Source: Methylobacterium mesophilicum SR1.6/6
GTDB lineage: Bacteria; Pseudomonadota; Alphaproteobacteria; Rhizobiales; Beijerinckiaceae
Length of the DNA: 64,000 nucleotides
Direction: 5' to 3'
Assembly (NCBI RefSeq): GCF_000364445.2
Contig: NZ_CP043538.1
Location: 203,198 to 267,197, forward strand
Positions within the stretch are counted from its first letter, which is position 1. Each line of letters begins with the position of its first letter. The translations under genes were made by a program, and so were the position numbers. Of the stretch, positions 9,370-18,765 are shown in pieces. Below the pieces are notes generated by a model. That model saw only the letters and a program-made list of their open reading frames with translations, searched no databases and was not told the DNA's origin.

Positions 9370-10265
9370 TCTACACGCTGCGCCACCGCACCACCTACCG
9401 CTACGGCAAGCCCGTGCACTTCGCCCGCTGCACCCTGCGGCTCAAGCCGCAGGACGGCGAGGGGCAGAGCGTGCTGGCGAGCGCCGTCACGATCGATCCG
9501 AGCCCCACCCGGGCGGTGATGCGGCGCGACTATTTCGGGATCGACGCGGTGGCGCTCACCCTCGAGGTGCCCCACACGACCTTCAGCGTCGAGGCGCTCT
9601 CCACCGTGCGGGTCGAGCGTCCGGCCCCACCGCCGCCGGAATCCGGGATCCCCTGGGAGCAGGTCCGCGCGGGCGTGGTGGCCGGGCGTGATCTCGGCGG
9701 CCGGGCGCCGGTCCATTTCCTGTTCCCGAGCGGCCGCGTCCCGCTGCTGCCCGCGGTCACCGACTACGCGCGCGCCAGCTTCGCGCCCGGCCGCAGCGCC
9801 TACGGGGCGGCCCATGACCTGATGTTGCGGATCCGCCAGGATTTCCGCTTCGATGCCAAGGCCACCACCGTCTACACGCCGCTCGCCGAATCCTTCGCGC
9901 TGCGGGCCGGGGTCTGCCAGGACTTCGCCCACGTGATGATCGCGGCCCTGCGCGGCATGGGCCTGCCGGCGGCCTATGTCAGCGGCTACCTGCGCACCGT
10001 GCCGCCGCCGGGCCGGCCGCGCCTGCGGGGCGCGGATGCGAGCCACGCCTGGGTGGCGGTCTGGTGCGGCGACGGCTGGCTCGGCCTCGACCCGACCAAC
10101 GGCGTCGCGGTGCGGGACGACCACATCGTGGTGGCCCGCGGCCGCGACTACGGCGACGTGGCGCCGGTCGACGGCATCGTCAGCGGCTCGGGCAAGCAGC
10201 GCCTCAAGGTCGAGGTCGACGTCATTCCCGACACCGAGACGCAGGATCTCGCGCTGGTCGGGTGA
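9366..10265 (+). CDS. Stand-alone transglutaminase-like cysteine peptidase
   Basis: 299-aa protein with an N-terminal beta-rich region (TLRHRTTYRYGKPV is the family signature) and a transglutaminase-like domain containing the complete triad Cys184 (GVCQDFAH), His227 (SHAW) and Asp242 (LDPTNG). The GTG start at 9366 overlaps the ATP-grasp stop by four bases. It is related to the N-terminal half of the first gene of the operon, so the operon encodes two different transglutaminase-fold enzymes around one ligase. A peptidase or amide-exchange activity on the product of the ligase is the usual prediction; it has not been shown. Confidence 0.9.
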   Translation: MIYTLRHRTTYRYGKPVHFARCTLRLKPQDGEGQSVLASAVTIDPSPTRAVMRRDYFGIDAVALTLEVPHTTFSVEALSTVRVERPAPPPPESGIPWEQVRAGVVAGRDLGGRAPVHFLFPSGRVPLLPAVTDYARASFAPGRSAYGAAHDLMLRIRQDFRFDAKATTVYTPLAESFALRAGVCQDFAHVMIAALRGMGLPAAYVSGYLRTVPPPGRPRLRGADASHAWVAVWCGDGWLGLDPTNGVAVRDDHIVVARGRDYGDVAPVDGIVSGSGKQRLKVEVDVIPDTETQDLALVG

Positions 10266-10300
10266 CGGCCACCGGAGACGGGCGCGGGGGGCAGCGCCCG

Positions 10301-10340
10301 CCTGCCCTCAAGTCCCCTGCCCTCAAGTCCCCTGCCCTCA
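10301..10340. repeat. 15-bp direct repeat spanning the mfd stop codon
   Basis: The 15-bp unit CCTGCCCTCAAGTCC occurs twice in full and once in part. On the minus strand each unit carries a TGA in the mfd frame, so mfd ends with three in-frame stops. It looks like slipped-strand duplication of the gene end. Confidence 0.8.
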
Positions 10341-13300
10341 CGCCGCCTTCTTCCCCCGCTCGGCGATCTTCACGAGGCTGCGCAGCACCTCGGTGGCGGT
10401 CTTGAGCCGCGCCGGGACGGTGTTGAGCTCGCGCACGAACACGACGCTCATGTCGGGCCGCACCTTCGCGAACGACGCCTGCTCGGCGACGAAGGCCACG
10501 AGCCCCTGCGGGTTGGCGTAGGAGCGGTCGCGGAAATGGACCACCACGCCCTTCGGGCCGGCCTCGACCTTCTCGACGTTGGCCTTGAGGCACAGGATCT
10601 TGATCGTGCCGATCTTGAGGAGCTGCTCCACCTCCGGCGGCAGCGGCCCGAACCGGTCGATCATCTCGGCGCCGAAACTCTCCATCTCGGCATCGTCCTG
10701 GAGGGTGGCCAGCCGCCGGTAGAGCGCGAGCCGCACCCCCAGATCCTCGACGTAATCCTCCGGGATCGTGACCGGGGCACCCAGCGCGATGGTCGGCGAC
10801 CACGCCTCCTCGGGCACGTCCTCGATGCCGGCCTTGAGCGCGGTCACCGCGTCCTCCAGCATCTGCTGATAGAGCTCGTAGCCGACCTCCTTGATGTGGC
10901 CCGACTGGGCGTCGCCGAGAAGGTTGCCGGCGCCGCGGATGTCGAGGTCGTGGGAGGCGAGCTGGAAGCCCGCGCCCAGCGTGTCGAGGCTCTGGAGCAC
11001 CTTGAGGCGCTGCTCGGCCTGGGCGGTGAGCTGGCGGTTCGCCGGCGTCGTGAACAGCGCGTAGGCGCGGGCCTTCGAGCGGCCGACGCGGCCGCGCAGC
11101 TGGTAGAGCTGGGCCAGACCGAACATGTCGGCCCGGTGCACGATCAGCGTGTTGGCGGTGGGGATGTCGAGGCCCGATTCCACGATCGTGGTCGAGAGCA
11201 GCACGTCGAACTTGCCCTCATAGAAGGCGGTCATCACGTCCTCGAGCTGCCCCGCCGCCATCTGGCCGTGGGCCACCGCGACCTTGATCTCGGGCATCTC
11301 GGCGTCGAGGAACTTCTTGACCTCGGCGAGATCCTCGATCCTGGGCACCACGTAGAAGGCCTGACCGCCGCGGTAGCGCTCGCGCAGCAGCGCCTCCCGG
11401 ATGGTCAGCGGGTCGAACGGCGTCACGAAGGTGCGCACCACCAGCCGGTCGACCGGGGGCGTGGCGATGATCGACAGTTCCCGCACGCCCGTCATGGCGA
11501 GCTGGAGCGTGCGCGGGATCGGGGTCGCCGAGAGGGTCAGCACGTGCACGTCCGCCTGGAGCGCCTTCAGCCGCTCCTTGTGGGCCACGCCGAAATGCTG
11601 CTCCTCGTCCACGATGATCAGGCCGAGATCCTTGAACGCAATGTTCTTGGCGAGCAGCGCGTGGGTGCCGACCACGATGTCGACGGTGCCGGCGATGAGT
11701 CCCGGCCCGGGTCTGCTTCATCTCCCCGGCGGAGACGAAGCGGGAGAGCTGCGCCACCTCGACCGGCAGGCCCTTGAAGCGCTCGGCGAAGGTCCTGTAG
11801 TGCTGGCGGGCCAGCAGCGTGGTGGGCACGATCACCGCCACCTGCTTGCCGGCGATCGCCGCCGCGAAGGCCGCGCGGAGCGCCACCTCGGTCTTGCCGA
11901 AGCCGACATCGCCGCAGACCAGCCGGTCCATCGGCCGGCCGGCGTTGAGGTCGTCCAGCACCGCGTCGATGGCGTTGGCCTGATCCTCGGTCTCCTCGAA
12001 GGGGAAGCGGGCGGCGAATTCCTCGTACAGGCCCTCCGGCGCCTTGAGCGACGGGGCCTTCTTGACGAAGCGCTGGGCCGCGACCTTGATCAGCTCGCCC
12101 GCCATCTCGAGGATGCGGCGCTTCATCTTGGCCTTGCGGGCCTGCCACGCGCCGCCGCCGAGCCGGTCGAGGGCGACCTCGGAATCCTCCGAGCCGTAGC
12201 GGGTCAGGAGCTCGATGTTCTCCACCGGCAGGAGCAGCAGGCCGCCGGTATAGGCGAGTTCCAGGCAATCGTGCGGGGCGCCGGCCGCGTGGATCGTCTT
12301 CAATCCGGAAAAACGGCCGATGCCGTGGTCGGCATGGACCACGATGTCGCCGGGCTGGAGCGCCTGCACCTCCAGGATTACGTCCTGGGGCCGCTTGGCC
12401 TTGCGCTTCTGGCGGACCAGCCGGTCGCCCAGGATGTCGCCCTCGGAGACGACGGCCAGCTCGCCCGCGGTGAAGCCCGCCTCCAGGCCCCAGACCGCCA
12501 CCGCCGCGTCGGTGCCGCGCTTCAGCGCGTAGACGTCGGTCAGCCGGGTGATCGCCACGGGCTTCTTGAGGCCGTGGTCGGTGAGCACGCCGCAGAGCCG
12601 GTCGCGCGACCCGTCGGACCAGGCTCCCAGGATCACGTGATGACCGGATCCCTGGAGGTCGCGGATATGCGCCACCGCGGCGTCGAACACGCTGGCGTTC
12701 TCGTCGGCCCGCTCGGGGGCGAAGTTCCGTCCGGATTTCGCGCCGCAATCGATGACCGCACGCTCGGGAGATTCCGGCTGCGCGAAGGGCGTCAGCCGCG
12801 CCACGGTGGCGGTGGCGATCCGCTCCTTGAGCTCGTTCGGCGTCAGGTAGAGGGCGCGCGGCGGCAGGGGCTTGTAGGGGGCGACGCCGGCCTGCGGCGT
12901 CTTCATCGCGCCCTCGCGGGCTTGATAGTAGTCCTGGACCAGGGCGATCCGCTCGGCGGCGGCGTCCTCCACCTGCGGGTCGAAGACCAGCGGCACGCCG
13001 CCGAGATAGTCGAACAGCGTGTCGAGGTGGTCGTAGAACAGCGGCATCCAGTGCTCGAGGCCGGCGTAGCGCCGCCCCTCGCTCACCGTCTCGTAGAGCC
13101 GGTCGTCCCGGGTCGCCGCGCCGAAGCTCTGGATGTAGTTCTGTCGGAAGCGCCGGATCGTCTCGGTGGTGAGCTGGACCTCGCTCATCGGCATCAGGTC
13201 CAGCGAGCGGAGCTGGCCGGTGGTGCGCTGCGTCTCCGGGTCGAAGGCGCGGATCGATTCCAGCGTGTCGCCGAAGAAGTCGAGGCGGATCGGCGCGGCC

Positions 13301-13941
13301 AAGCCCGGCGGCGACAGGTCGAGGATGCCGCCGCGGACCGCGTACTCGCCGGTGTCGCGCACGGTGCCGGTGCGCAGGAAGCCGTTGGCCTCGACCCACG
13401 CCACCACGTCGTCCATCGCCACGACGTTGCCGATCGCCGCCGAGAACGCCTCCCGGGCGATGTGGGTGCGGGGCGGGACCCGCTGCACCAGGGCGTTGAC
13501 GGTGGTGCAGAGGATGCGCGGCCGGTCCTCGGCCGAGCGGGTGCGGGCGAGGCGGGCCAGCGCCGTCATCCGGGCGGCGGCGACCGCGGTCGTCGGCGAG
13601 ACCCGGTCGTAGGGCTGGCAGTCCCAGGCCGGCAGGCTCATCACGTCCATCTCGGGCGCCACGAAGCCCAGAGCCGCCTGGAACGCGGCGGAGCGCCCGG
13701 AATCGCGGGCCACGTGGACCAGCACGGCGGGCGCATCGACGGTGGGCGCCAGGGCGCGGGCGAGGTCGGCGAGGGCCAGGGCGTCGAAGCCCTCCGGGGC
13801 GTTCGCCAGGACCGGGCTGTCGCCGCGCTTCAGGGCGTCGATCGCCCGGGCGAGGGCCGAGGATTTCGGCAGCGCGAAGCGCGCGACCTGAGGCTTGGGG
13901 GCTGGGGCGGACGCGGGGGGCTTGGGTTGCGGCTTGGCCAT
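10338..13941 (-). pseudogene. mfd: Transcription-repair coupling factor Mfd, apparent frameshift
   Basis: Mfd is an SF2 translocase that strips stalled RNA polymerase from DNA lesions and recruits UvrA. The frame holds a UvrB-like N-terminal region, the polymerase-interaction region (GDIVVHADHGIGRFSGLKTI), Walker A (GDVGFGKTEV, near residue 675), the DEEQHFG motif and the C-terminal domain. After about residue 747 the frame changes: codons up to RAG are in one frame and everything from the TVDIVVGTHALL motif is in another. Removing one base near 11700 restores RAGLIAGTVDIV and an ORF of about 1200 aa, the normal length. Either a real inactivating mutation or a sequencing error. I chose the ATG at 13941 (MAKPQPK); 13974 is an alternative. 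Confidence 0.85.
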
Positions 13942-14170
13942 CGGGTCTTTCGCGGGGAATCCCGCCGGGCGCATCAGGGGCAGATGTCGGGTGGCGTTAG
14001 CCCATCGGGCCAGCGCGATAAAGCGTTCCCGCGGTCACGGCTGAACGCACCCTATATGGCGGCTCCGCCGCGGCATGGAACGGCTGTTCGGCCGCGCTTC
14101 GGGGACACGCATGGCCCGGCCCGGAGCGCCTTGCGGATCGCCTCTTCCAGGCGGAAGAGATCGGCCGCAC

Positions 14171-14260
14171 CGTCTTTGCGCGCGCAGCGAAGCAATCCAG
14201 CAGCGCCGCACCTCCGGAAGTCGCGCTGCCCTGGGTCACTTCACTGCGCGCGTGATGACG
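14171..14260. repeat. Palindromic intergenic element, copy A
   Basis: About 90 bp with imperfect inverted ends; one end reads CGTCTTTGCGCGCGCAGCGA and the other, on the opposite strand, CGTCATCACGCGCGCAGTGA. The inner parts resemble AGCAATCCAG and GACCCAGGGCAGCG. Related copies lie at 18663-18755 and 51467-51556. All three are intergenic. Confidence 0.8.
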
Positions 14261-14338
14261 CAGCGCGCGGCATCGGCCGAGAGCTTCAATGGCCGAGAGC
14301 TTCGATCGGATGCGACGGAAGCCTGCGGCCCACGCCGC

Positions 14339-14569
14339 TCACGCGTCCGGCCCGACGATCTCCGCCAGCGCCGCCTCGACCCGGCCGCGGAAGAAATCCG
14401 CGTTGGGCATGTGCTCGGTCATCGCGGCGGCCCGGCCCGTCGCCTGCCGCAGGATCTCGGCGCGCAGGGCCGGGTCGGAGCGCTCCATCATCTCCAGCAT
14501 GATCCGCACCACCAGCTCGGTGGCGATCGACCGGGCCGGGTGGTCGTAATTGGGCTTCGGTTCGTCCAT
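14339..14569 (-). CDS. Small conserved hypothetical protein
   Basis: 76-aa, acidic-to-neutral, probably all-helical soluble protein (motifs ELVVRIMLEMMERSDP and FFRGRVEAALAEIVG). A GAGAGAG site precedes the ATG. It lies 25 bp downstream of sdhE on the same strand, so the two are probably co-transcribed. I do not recognise a family. Confidence 0.6.
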   Translation of the reverse strand: MDEPKPNYDHPARSIATELVVRIMLEMMERSDPALRAEILRQATGRAAAMTEHMPNADFFRGRVEAALAEIVGPDA

Positions 14570-14594
14570 CGCGGGCTCTCTCGAAGGGGCTCTC

Positions 14595-14891
14595 TCAGGA
14601 ATGGATCGGCGCGTCGTGCCGGTGGAACGCCCGCACCCGCCGCCAGACCGACGTGTCGTAGTTCGAGGGCGTCTCCACTTCGCCGGTGAGCCACTTGAAC
14701 AGGTCGCGGTCCGGGACCTCGATCAGCGCCTCGAACTGGTCGAGCTCGTCCTCCGACAGGTCGCCGATCTCGGCATCGGCGAAGCGGCCCATGATCAGGT
14801 CCATCTCGCGGATGCCCCGGTGCCAGGCGCGGTAGAGGAGTCGGCGGCGGCGCGGATCGAGGTCGGCGCTCGTGCGGGTGGTGCCGGACAT
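14595..14891 (-). CDS. sdhE: FAD assembly factor SdhE (succinate dehydrogenase assembly factor 2)
   Basis: 98-aa soluble protein that promotes covalent flavinylation of the succinate dehydrogenase flavoprotein subunit. The family signature RGIREMDLIMGRFAD contains the RGxxE motif needed for flavinylation, followed by the acidic stretch and DRDLFKWLTG. Length is normal. In many alphaproteobacteria sdhE sits between recG and mfd; here it is upstream of mfd but recG is 34 kb away. Confidence 0.93.
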   Translation of the reverse strand: MSGTTRTSADLDPRRRRLLYRAWHRGIREMDLIMGRFADAEIGDLSEDELDQFEALIEVPDRDLFKWLTGEVETPSNYDTSVWRRVRAFHRHDAPIHS

Positions 14892-15082
14892 GGATGTCGG
14901 ACCTCGGCTCGGAGAATGGCAGGGCCTAGATAGGCGTCCGGGGCCGGCGGATCCAGAACGGGGCTTCTGCCGGACGGGTTACAACCGGAGCGTGGGCGGG
15001 CAAAAAGAAATTGCCTCCGCCGGACGCTCCGTTATCTCGGAGGCCAACGCCCCCGGACGGGGCGGCGAGCGGGAGTCCAACG

Positions 15083-16060
15083 ATGCCGAAGGCGATCCGG
15101 GTCTACGAATACGGCGGTCCCGAGGTGATGCGCTTCGAGGACGTGCCCCTGGCCGAGCCCGGCCCCGGGCAGATCCGCGTCAAGCAGGCCGCCATCGGCG
15201 TCAATTTCATCGACATCTACTTCCGCACCGGCGCCTACAAGTCCCCGCACATGCCCTACACCCCCGGCAAGGAGGGTGCCGGCACCGTCACGGCGGTCGG
15301 CGAGGGCGTGACCCAGTTCAAGCCCGGCGACCGGGTCGCCTACGGCTCGGTGGCGGACGGCTGCTACGCCGAGGAGCCGGTGATCCCGGCCTCCGCGGCC
15401 GTGCCGATCCCCGACGGGGTCGACGAGAAGACCGCCGCCGCGATGATGCTCAAGGGCCTCACCGTCGAGTACCTGCTGCACCGGACCTACGCGGTGAAGC
15501 CCGGCGATACGATCCTGTGGCAGGCGGCCGCCGGCGGCGTCGGCCTGATCGCCTGCCAGTGGGCCAAGCACCTCGGCGCCACGGTGATCGGCACCGCCGG
15601 CAGCCCCGAGAAGGCGGAACTGGCCAAGCAGAACGGCTGCGACCACGTCATCCTCTACCGCGAGGAGGACGTGGCCAAGCGCGTGCGCGAGATCACCGGC
15701 GGCAAGGGCGTGCCGGTGGTCTACGACGGCGTCGGGCAGGCGACCCTGATGGGCTCGCTGGACAGCCTCGCGCCGCTCGGCCTGCTGGCGAGCTTCGGCT
15801 CGGCCTCCGGGGCGATCACCGGGCTCGACCTCGGCCTGCTCGCCCCGCGCGGCTCGCTCTACGTGACGCGCCCGACGCTCGCGACCTTCTCGGCGAACCG
15901 CGCCACCCTGGAGGAGGCCGCCGCCCGCCTGTTCAAGGTGGTCCGCGACGGCGCGGTGAAGATCGCCGTCAACGCCACCTACCCGCTGGCCGAGGCGCAG
16001 CAGGTGCACCGCGACCTCGCGGGCCGGGAGACCACCGGCTCGATCGTGATGCTGCCGTAG
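15083..16060 (+). CDS. NADPH:quinone oxidoreductase, zinc-independent MDR family
   Basis: 325-aa medium-chain dehydrogenase/reductase that reduces quinones or activated double bonds with NADPH. The N-terminal GroES-like domain (MPKAIRVYEYGGPEVM) is followed by a Rossmann domain with AAAGGVGLIACQWAKHLGA. The zinc-ligand residues of alcohol dehydrogenases are absent, as in the QorA class. The ATG at 15083 has GGGAG seven bases upstream; upstream in-frame codons lack a ribosome site. pncA follows after 9 bp, so they may be co-transcribed. Confidence 0.88.
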   Translation: MPKAIRVYEYGGPEVMRFEDVPLAEPGPGQIRVKQAAIGVNFIDIYFRTGAYKSPHMPYTPGKEGAGTVTAVGEGVTQFKPGDRVAYGSVADGCYAEEPVIPASAAVPIPDGVDEKTAAAMMLKGLTVEYLLHRTYAVKPGDTILWQAAAGGVGLIACQWAKHLGATVIGTAGSPEKAELAKQNGCDHVILYREEDVAKRVREITGGKGVPVVYDGVGQATLMGSLDSLAPLGLLASFGSASGAITGLDLGLLAPRGSLYVTRPTLATFSANRATLEEAAARLFKVVRDGAVKIAVNATYPLAEAQQVHRDLAGRETTGSIVMLP

Positions 16061-16069
16061 GGACCGGCC

Positions 16070-16696
16070 GTGACGCCCGGCAGCGCCGACCTGCTCCTCG
16101 TCATCGACGTGCAGGTCGATTTCCTGCCGGGCGGCGCCCTCCCCGTCCCGGGGGGCGACGCGGTGATCGGGCCGATCAACGCGATCCAGCACCGCTTCCG
16201 GCACGTGGTGCTGATGCAGGACTGGCACCCGGCCGACCACGTCTCCTTCGCCGACACCCATCCGGGGCGGGCGCCGTTCGAGACCGTGGCGCTGCCCTAC
16301 GGACCGCAGGTTCTGTGGCCCCGGCACTGCGTGCAGGGCAGCCCGGGCGCGCGGTTCGCGCCGGACCTCGCCACCGACCGGGCGAGCCTCGTGGTTCGCA
16401 AGGGGCTGGATCCCCGGGTCGACAGCTACTCGGCCTTCCTGGAGGCCGACCGGACGACCCGCACCGGGCTGGCCGGGGCGCTCCGGGAGCGCGGCATCAC
16501 CCGCGTCGCCCTGTGCGGGCTCGCCACCGACTTCTGCGTCGCCTGGAGCGCGCTGGACGCAAGCGACGCGGGCTTCGAGGTCTGGGTGGTGGAGGATGCG
16601 GTGCGGGGGATCGACGTGGACGGGTCGCTCGCGCAGGCCTGGGCGCGGATGGACGCGGCGGGCGTGCGCCGGATCGCGGCGGCGGAGATCGGCTGA
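16070..16696 (+). CDS. pncA: Nicotinamidase PncA
   Basis: 208-aa cysteine hydrolase that converts nicotinamide to nicotinate and ammonia in the pyridine-nucleotide salvage pathway. The triad is visible: Asp13 (LVIDVQVDF), Lys in VVRKGLDP and Cys in LATDFCVAW. Metal ligands are in QDWHPADHVSF. The start is GTG at 16070 with AGGGACC upstream. Length and motifs match the family throughout. Confidence 0.93.
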   Translation: MTPGSADLLLVIDVQVDFLPGGALPVPGGDAVIGPINAIQHRFRHVVLMQDWHPADHVSFADTHPGRAPFETVALPYGPQVLWPRHCVQGSPGARFAPDLATDRASLVVRKGLDPRVDSYSAFLEADRTTRTGLAGALRERGITRVALCGLATDFCVAWSALDASDAGFEVWVVEDAVRGIDVDGSLAQAWARMDAAGVRRIAAAEIG

Positions 16697-16805
16697 GCCT
16701 TGGCTGAGCTCCTCCAGGTACGGGAGGCGAACCGCCGCACGGGACGCGTGAGACCGCCTCCGTCCCGAGGCGTTGGCCTGCCAGCAGCACCCGCAAGGAG
16801 CCAGT

Positions 16806-17006
16806 ATGTCAGGCAAGCACCCGAAGACCGAGACGCCCACGGATGCCGATCTCAAGGGCAATCCCGGTATCGGCACCTCGAAGGGTATGAGCGGCGCCGA
16901 TCCCGCGGATCTGCAGGCGGATTCGACCTTCGAAGGCGACGTGGACAACGAGACGAAGCTCGACGGCGGCATCGACCCGGACCACCGGCCGCGCAAGAAC
17001 GCCTGA
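16806..17006 (+). CDS. Small hydrophilic hypothetical protein
   Basis: 66-aa, highly polar, Gly/Asp/Thr-rich protein, probably disordered, with no membrane segment. A strong AAGGAG site six bases before the ATG at 16806 supports expression. No family recognised. Confidence 0.6.
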   Translation: MSGKHPKTETPTDADLKGNPGIGTSKGMSGADPADLQADSTFEGDVDNETKLDGGIDPDHRPRKNA

Positions 17007-17015
17007 TCGGCCTCA

Positions 17016-17038
17016 CCGGGCGTTGGACGAGCGCCCGG
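17016..17038. terminator. Hairpin between convergent small genes
   Basis: A 7-bp perfect stem (CCGGGCG / CGCCCGG) with a 9-nt loop lies between the ends of two convergent genes. There is no T run, so the terminator role is tentative. Confidence 0.35.
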
Positions 17039-17051
17039 ATCTGCGGCTCGT

Positions 17052-17309
17052 TCAGCGGACGGGCACGCGGTCCGGTGCCTTTTCCTGCCGCAGGACGGGC
17101 GAGCGGGCGGATGTACCGACGGAGCCGGTCACGAGCCGAGCCTCGTCACCGGTCGTCGGCACATAGAGGCGACCGGGACTCGCGGTGTAGCCCCTCAGCA
17201 GGGCCGTATTGGAGGCGCTGAACTCGGAATTGCCGTCCGCGAAGGCGGCACCGGCCGAGGCGGCCAGGGTCAGCGCACAGGCCGCGACCAGGGAAGCAGG
17301 CTTCGACAT
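17052..17309 (-). CDS. Small exported hypothetical protein
   Basis: 85 aa with a clear signal peptide (basic MSK, hydrophobic ACALTLAASAGA, cleavage near AFA-DG). The mature part is about 60 residues, with no cysteine and no repeats. A GAGGA site is 9 bases upstream of the ATG. Probably periplasmic; function unknown. Confidence 0.6.
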   Translation of the reverse strand: MSKPASLVAACALTLAASAGAAFADGNSEFSASNTALLRGYTASPGRLYVPTTGDEARLVTGSVGTSARSPVLRQEKAPDRVPVR

Positions 17310-17471
17310 GAGGCGGGTCCTCGCAGGGGTTCAGGTCCGGCGGCGCCTATCCGTACGGCGCCGCACGCCGTATCGGCAATCTGGAGACGTCTTGCCGGTG
17401 CGAAAGTGCGACATCGCACAATAGGCGCCGGGTCATAGACTAGGACTTGCAGCCGGAAATTGACTTCTGCG

Positions 17472-18554
17472 TCAGAGTTCTAACCCGAGTTGCAGCGGCC
17501 CGTCCGGCTCGTCCTGCGCGAAGCCCGACAGCGACACGCCGATCAGCCGCGCGCTGCGCCGCAGGGGGAACAGGCCGGCGAGCAGGTCGAGGCCGATCCG
17601 CTCCAAGCCGGCCCGGTCGGCTACGGGGCCGGGGAGCGACTTCGCCCGGGTGACCTGGGCGAAATCCGAGAACTTGAGCTTGAGGGTCACGGTCCGGGCG
17701 CGCATGCCCTTGGCGTCGGCCCCGGCCCAGACCTTGTCGAACAGCGGCGCCAGCCGGGCGGCCAGGATCTCGAAGGCGGCGGTGTCGTCCGAGAAGGTGG
17801 TCTCCGCTCCGATCGACTTGCGCACCCGGTGGGCGCGCACCGGCCGCTCGTCGATCCCGCGGGCGACCGCGTGGTAGTAGGCCCCCGCGGAGCCGAAGGT
17901 CTCGCGCAGCCGCTCGACCGTCCAGGCGCGCAGATCCGCCCCGGTCTCGATCCCGAGCCGCTTCATCTTCGCCTCGGTGACCGGGCCGACGCCGTGGAAC
18001 CGGCCGATCGGCAGGGCGGCCACGAAGTCGGGCCCCATGGCGGGGGTGATGACGAACAGGGCGTCGGGCTTCCTGTGGTCGGACGCCACCTTGGCGAGGA
18101 ACTTGTTGTACGAGACCCCGGCCGAGGCCACGAGCCCGGTGCGCTCCAGGATCTCGGCCCGGATCGCCTTGGCGACGGCCGTCGCGGTCGGGAGTCCAAA
18201 AAAATTCTCGGTGACGTCGAGATAGGCTTCGTCCAGGGCGACCGGCTCGATGATCGCCGTGTGGCGGGCGAAGACCGCGCGGATCTCGTCGGAGACCGCC
18301 CGGTAGACCTCGAAGCGCGGCTTCACGAACAGCAGGTCCGGGCAGAGCCGTCTTGCGGTGGCCGACGGCATGGCCGAGCGGACGCCGAACCGGCGCGCCT
18401 CGTAGCTCGCCGCCGCCACCACGCCCCGCTCCCGGGAGCCGCCCACCGCCAGCGGCAGGCCGCGCAGGGCGGGATCGTCGCGCTGCTCCACGGAGGCGTA
18501 GAACGCGTCCATGTCGATGTGGATGATTTTTCGGAGCGCGACCTCCGGATCCAT
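17472..18554 (-). CDS. dinB: DNA polymerase IV (Y-family, translesion) DinB
   Basis: 360-aa error-prone polymerase for bypass of lesions. Palm motifs IDMDAFYASVEQ and LDEAYLDVT supply the catalytic carboxylates; SYEARRFGVRSAMP is the Y-family fingers motif; helix-hairpin-helix and little-finger regions follow. It ends in a short hydrophobic tail without an obvious QLxLF clamp-binding motif (PDGPLQLGLEL may serve). The ATG has GAGGCAG upstream. A perfect GTTC-N7-GTTC LexA site lies 25-39 bp before the start, so SOS induction is expected. Confidence 0.95.
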   Translation of the reverse strand: MDPEVALRKIIHIDMDAFYASVEQRDDPALRGLPLAVGGSRERGVVAAASYEARRFGVRSAMPSATARRLCPDLLFVKPRFEVYRAVSDEIRAVFARHTAIIEPVALDEAYLDVTENFFGLPTATAVAKAIRAEILERTGLVASAGVSYNKFLAKVASDHRKPDALFVITPAMGPDFVAALPIGRFHGVGPVTEAKMKRLGIETGADLRAWTVERLRETFGSAGAYYHAVARGIDERPVRAHRVRKSIGAETTFSDDTAAFEILAARLAPLFDKVWAGADAKGMRARTVTLKLKFSDFAQVTRAKSLPGPVADRAGLERIGLDLLAGLFPLRRSARLIGVSLSGFAQDEPDGPLQLGLEL

Positions 18555-18578
18555 CGCTGCCTCGGAGATCCGCCGTGA

Positions 18579-18593
18579 GTTCCTGCTCTGTTC
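18579..18593. promoter_or_regulatory. LexA (SOS) box of dinB
   Basis: GTTC-CTGCTCT-GTTC is an exact match to the alphaproteobacterial LexA operator GTTC-N7-GTTC, and it lies immediately upstream of dinB, a common SOS gene. Confidence 0.8.
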
Positions 18594-18662
18594 CAGAGAC
18601 GGCGGCGGGAGGGTGGGGTCAAGGTGTATTGGTCAGGGCTCAACAGGAGTCCTGTCCGCGCC

Positions 18663-18755
18663 CGTCATCGCGAGCGCAGCGAAGCGACCCAGGGCAGCGG
18701 GACCTCCCGGCAGCGTAGCGTCACCCTGGATTGCTTCGCGGCGCTCGCAAAGACG
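18663..18755. repeat. Palindromic intergenic element, copy B
   Basis: About 93 bp with inverted ends: CGTCATCGCGAGCGCAGCGA at one side and, on the other strand from the opposite side, CGTCTTTGCGAGCGCCGCGA. It lies between the dinB upstream region and the end of rimO. Best-conserved copy of the family of three in this window. Confidence 0.85.
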
Positions 18756-18765
18756 GGGGCCGCCG

